From: Bacillota bacterium
Lineage (GTDB): Bacteria > Bacillota > Bacilli > Bacillales > Bacillaceae_J
DNA length: 7,028 nt
Direction: 5' to 3'
NCBI GenBank assembly: GCA_023457235.1
Contig: JAEWMK010000096.1
Location: forward strand, 1-7,028
The notes beneath the pieces are model-generated. The model did not search any database. It saw nothing but the letters and a program-made list of their open reading frames with translations, and was not told where the DNA came from. How positions within the stretch are numbered: position 1 is the stretch's first letter; each line of letters opens with the position of its first letter. Below, in pieces: positions 6,419 through 7,028 of the stretch. A program made the position numbers and the translations under genes.

Positions 6419-6489
6419 TGTTCAAGTACACTTTTTAACTATAAAATTCTGATAATAAAAAATAGTAAAACAATGAGGTGACCAAAAAA
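6419..6489 (+). other. Intergenic gap between the two binding-protein genes, no terminator seen
   Basis: These 71 AT-rich bases are the longest gap within the gene cluster. I find no GC-rich hairpin followed by a T-run, and no sigma-54 or clear sigma-A promoter. The only inverted repeats are very short and AT-rich, for example ACTAT (6438-6442) with ATAGT (6462-6466). The TAXI gene is therefore probably transcribed with the upstream genes. Confidence 0.5.
6475..6481 (+). promoter_or_regulatory. Ribosome binding site for the TTG start of the TAXI gene
   Basis: GAGGTGA lies 8 bases before TTG 6490, the only start that gives a complete lipoprotein signal peptide. The ATG at 6473 is in another frame and stops after two codons. 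Confidence 0.7.
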
Positions 6490-7028
6490 TTGAGATATAA
6501 ATTTTATTTTTCATTAATTATATTGATATTGATGCTATTAGTTGGTTGTGGTTCGAAGGAAACAACTGAAACTGCTTCAAATAATACTTCTTCTTCTGAA
6601 GAGAATAATAAGGTGGCGTCTGATGTACAACTGCCTCCTCAAATGACCTGGTCTGTTTATGATGTTGGGTCAACAGGTTATGCTGAGGCAAGTGCGATTG
6701 CAAATGAGATAACAAATCAATACGGTACAAACATTAGAATGATACCATCTGGCACTAGTGTTGGAAGAATGATCCCATTAAAAAATGGAAGTGCACAAAT
6801 CGGCAGAATTGGGGATGAATTTATCTTTTCATTTGAAGGTATTCATGAATTTGCTGAAAAGAGCTGGGGTCCACAAGATGTAAGACTAGTTTGGGCTCCT
6901 ACAACTAATTTTGGTCTAGCTGTTCGTGAAGATTCAGATATTAAATCAATACAAGATTTGAAAGGGAAAAAGATTCCATGGATTACTGCCAATCACTCTA
7001 TCAATTTAAAAACAGAGGCCATGCTGAA
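6490..7028 (+). CDS. TAXI-family TRAP transporter solute-binding lipoprotein (3' end cut by window)
   Basis: The frame is open from TTG 6490 to the window end, giving 179 complete codons; full family members are roughly 320-360 residues, so about half is missing. The signal peptide (RYKFYF followed by a hydrophobic core) ends in lipobox LVGC with C20, then an Asn/Ser/Thr/Glu-rich linker (about 23-46). The mature domain shows WSVYDVGSTGYAEASAIANE (54-73), then MIPSGTSVGRMIPLKNGSA (84-102), WGPQDVRLVW (126-135) and LKGKKIPWITANHSINLKTE (157-176). These fit the TAXI type of TRAP binding protein, which hands carboxylate-like solutes to an ion-driven DctQM-type permease. Such a permease gene would be expected just to the right of the window. 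The gene lies 71 bases after the ABC binding protein, with no terminator between. Confidence 0.85.
   Translation, partial: MRYKFYFSLIILILMLLVGCGSKETTETASNNTSSSEENNKVASDVQLPPQMTWSVYDVGSTGYAEASAIANEITNQYGTNIRMIPSGTSVGRMIPLKNGSAQIGRIGDEFIFSFEGIHEFAEKSWGPQDVRLVWAPTTNFGLAVREDSDIKSIQDLKGKKIPWITANHSINLKTEAML

Noticed and set aside
6438..6466. Terminator hairpin between the two binding-protein genes
   Set aside because: ACTAT and ATAGT are only 5 bases, separated by 19 bases, with no following T-run.
6518..6730. Open frame on the minus strand in this interval
   Set aside because: It is antisense to the TAXI lipoprotein gene, has low-complexity His/Gln-rich content and resembles no family; the + strand frame has clear family motifs.
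1..7028. CRISPR arrays, insertion sequences, tRNA or rRNA genes
   Set aside because: No regularly spaced repeats, transposase motifs, terminal inverted repeats or structured RNA genes were seen on either strand.

Overview
The window is AT-rich DNA that looks like a Bacillaceae or related Firmicutes chromosome. The ribosome binding sites match the strong AAGGAGGTGA type, several genes start with TTG or GTG, and both solute-binding proteins are lipoproteins with a lipobox cysteine, as expected in a cell without a periplasm. All recognisable genes lie on the + strand and are tightly packed, so the window reads as one catabolic/transport operon. It begins at a promoter and runs off the right edge.

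Layout: positions 1-156 are a leader. It contains a near-perfect sigma-54 (SigL) -24/-12 promoter (TTGGCAC-N5-TTGCA, 61-77) and a small inverted repeat upstream of it. Next come a 3-hydroxyisobutyrate dehydrogenase-family oxidoreductase (157-1041) and, 2 bases later, an MBL-fold hydrolase of the AHL-lactonase-like group (1044-1808). A complete branched-chain amino acid type (HAAT/Liv) ABC importer follows: permeases LivH (1829-2686) and LivM (2683-3702), ATPases LivG (3715-4485) and LivF (4466 or 4472-5188), and a substrate-binding lipoprotein (5210-6418). After a 71-base gap with no visible terminator, a TAXI-type TRAP transporter binding lipoprotein starts at 6490 and is cut by the window end.

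How the genes may work together (inference): the two lipoproteins capture small carboxylate or amino-acid-like solutes for two differently powered importers, ATP-driven ABC and ion-gradient-driven TRAP. The hydrolase could open a lactone or other ester-like compound to a hydroxy acid, which the dehydrogenase would oxidise. Sigma-54 control implies that a bacterial enhancer-binding activator senses the substrate; no such gene is inside the window. The real substrate cannot be read from the sequence.

The points most worth a second look are the sigma-54 promoter, the unusual ABC signature in LivG (LPYAH) that makes one of the two ATP sites doubly degenerate, a G7 tract at the livG/livF junction where loss of one G would fuse the two ATPases, and the pairing of a Liv-type ABC system with a TAXI protein and a lactonase/dehydrogenase pair. 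I see nothing that amounts to a wholly new class of system; the gene families are all recognisable, but the combination and its substrate are not obvious.
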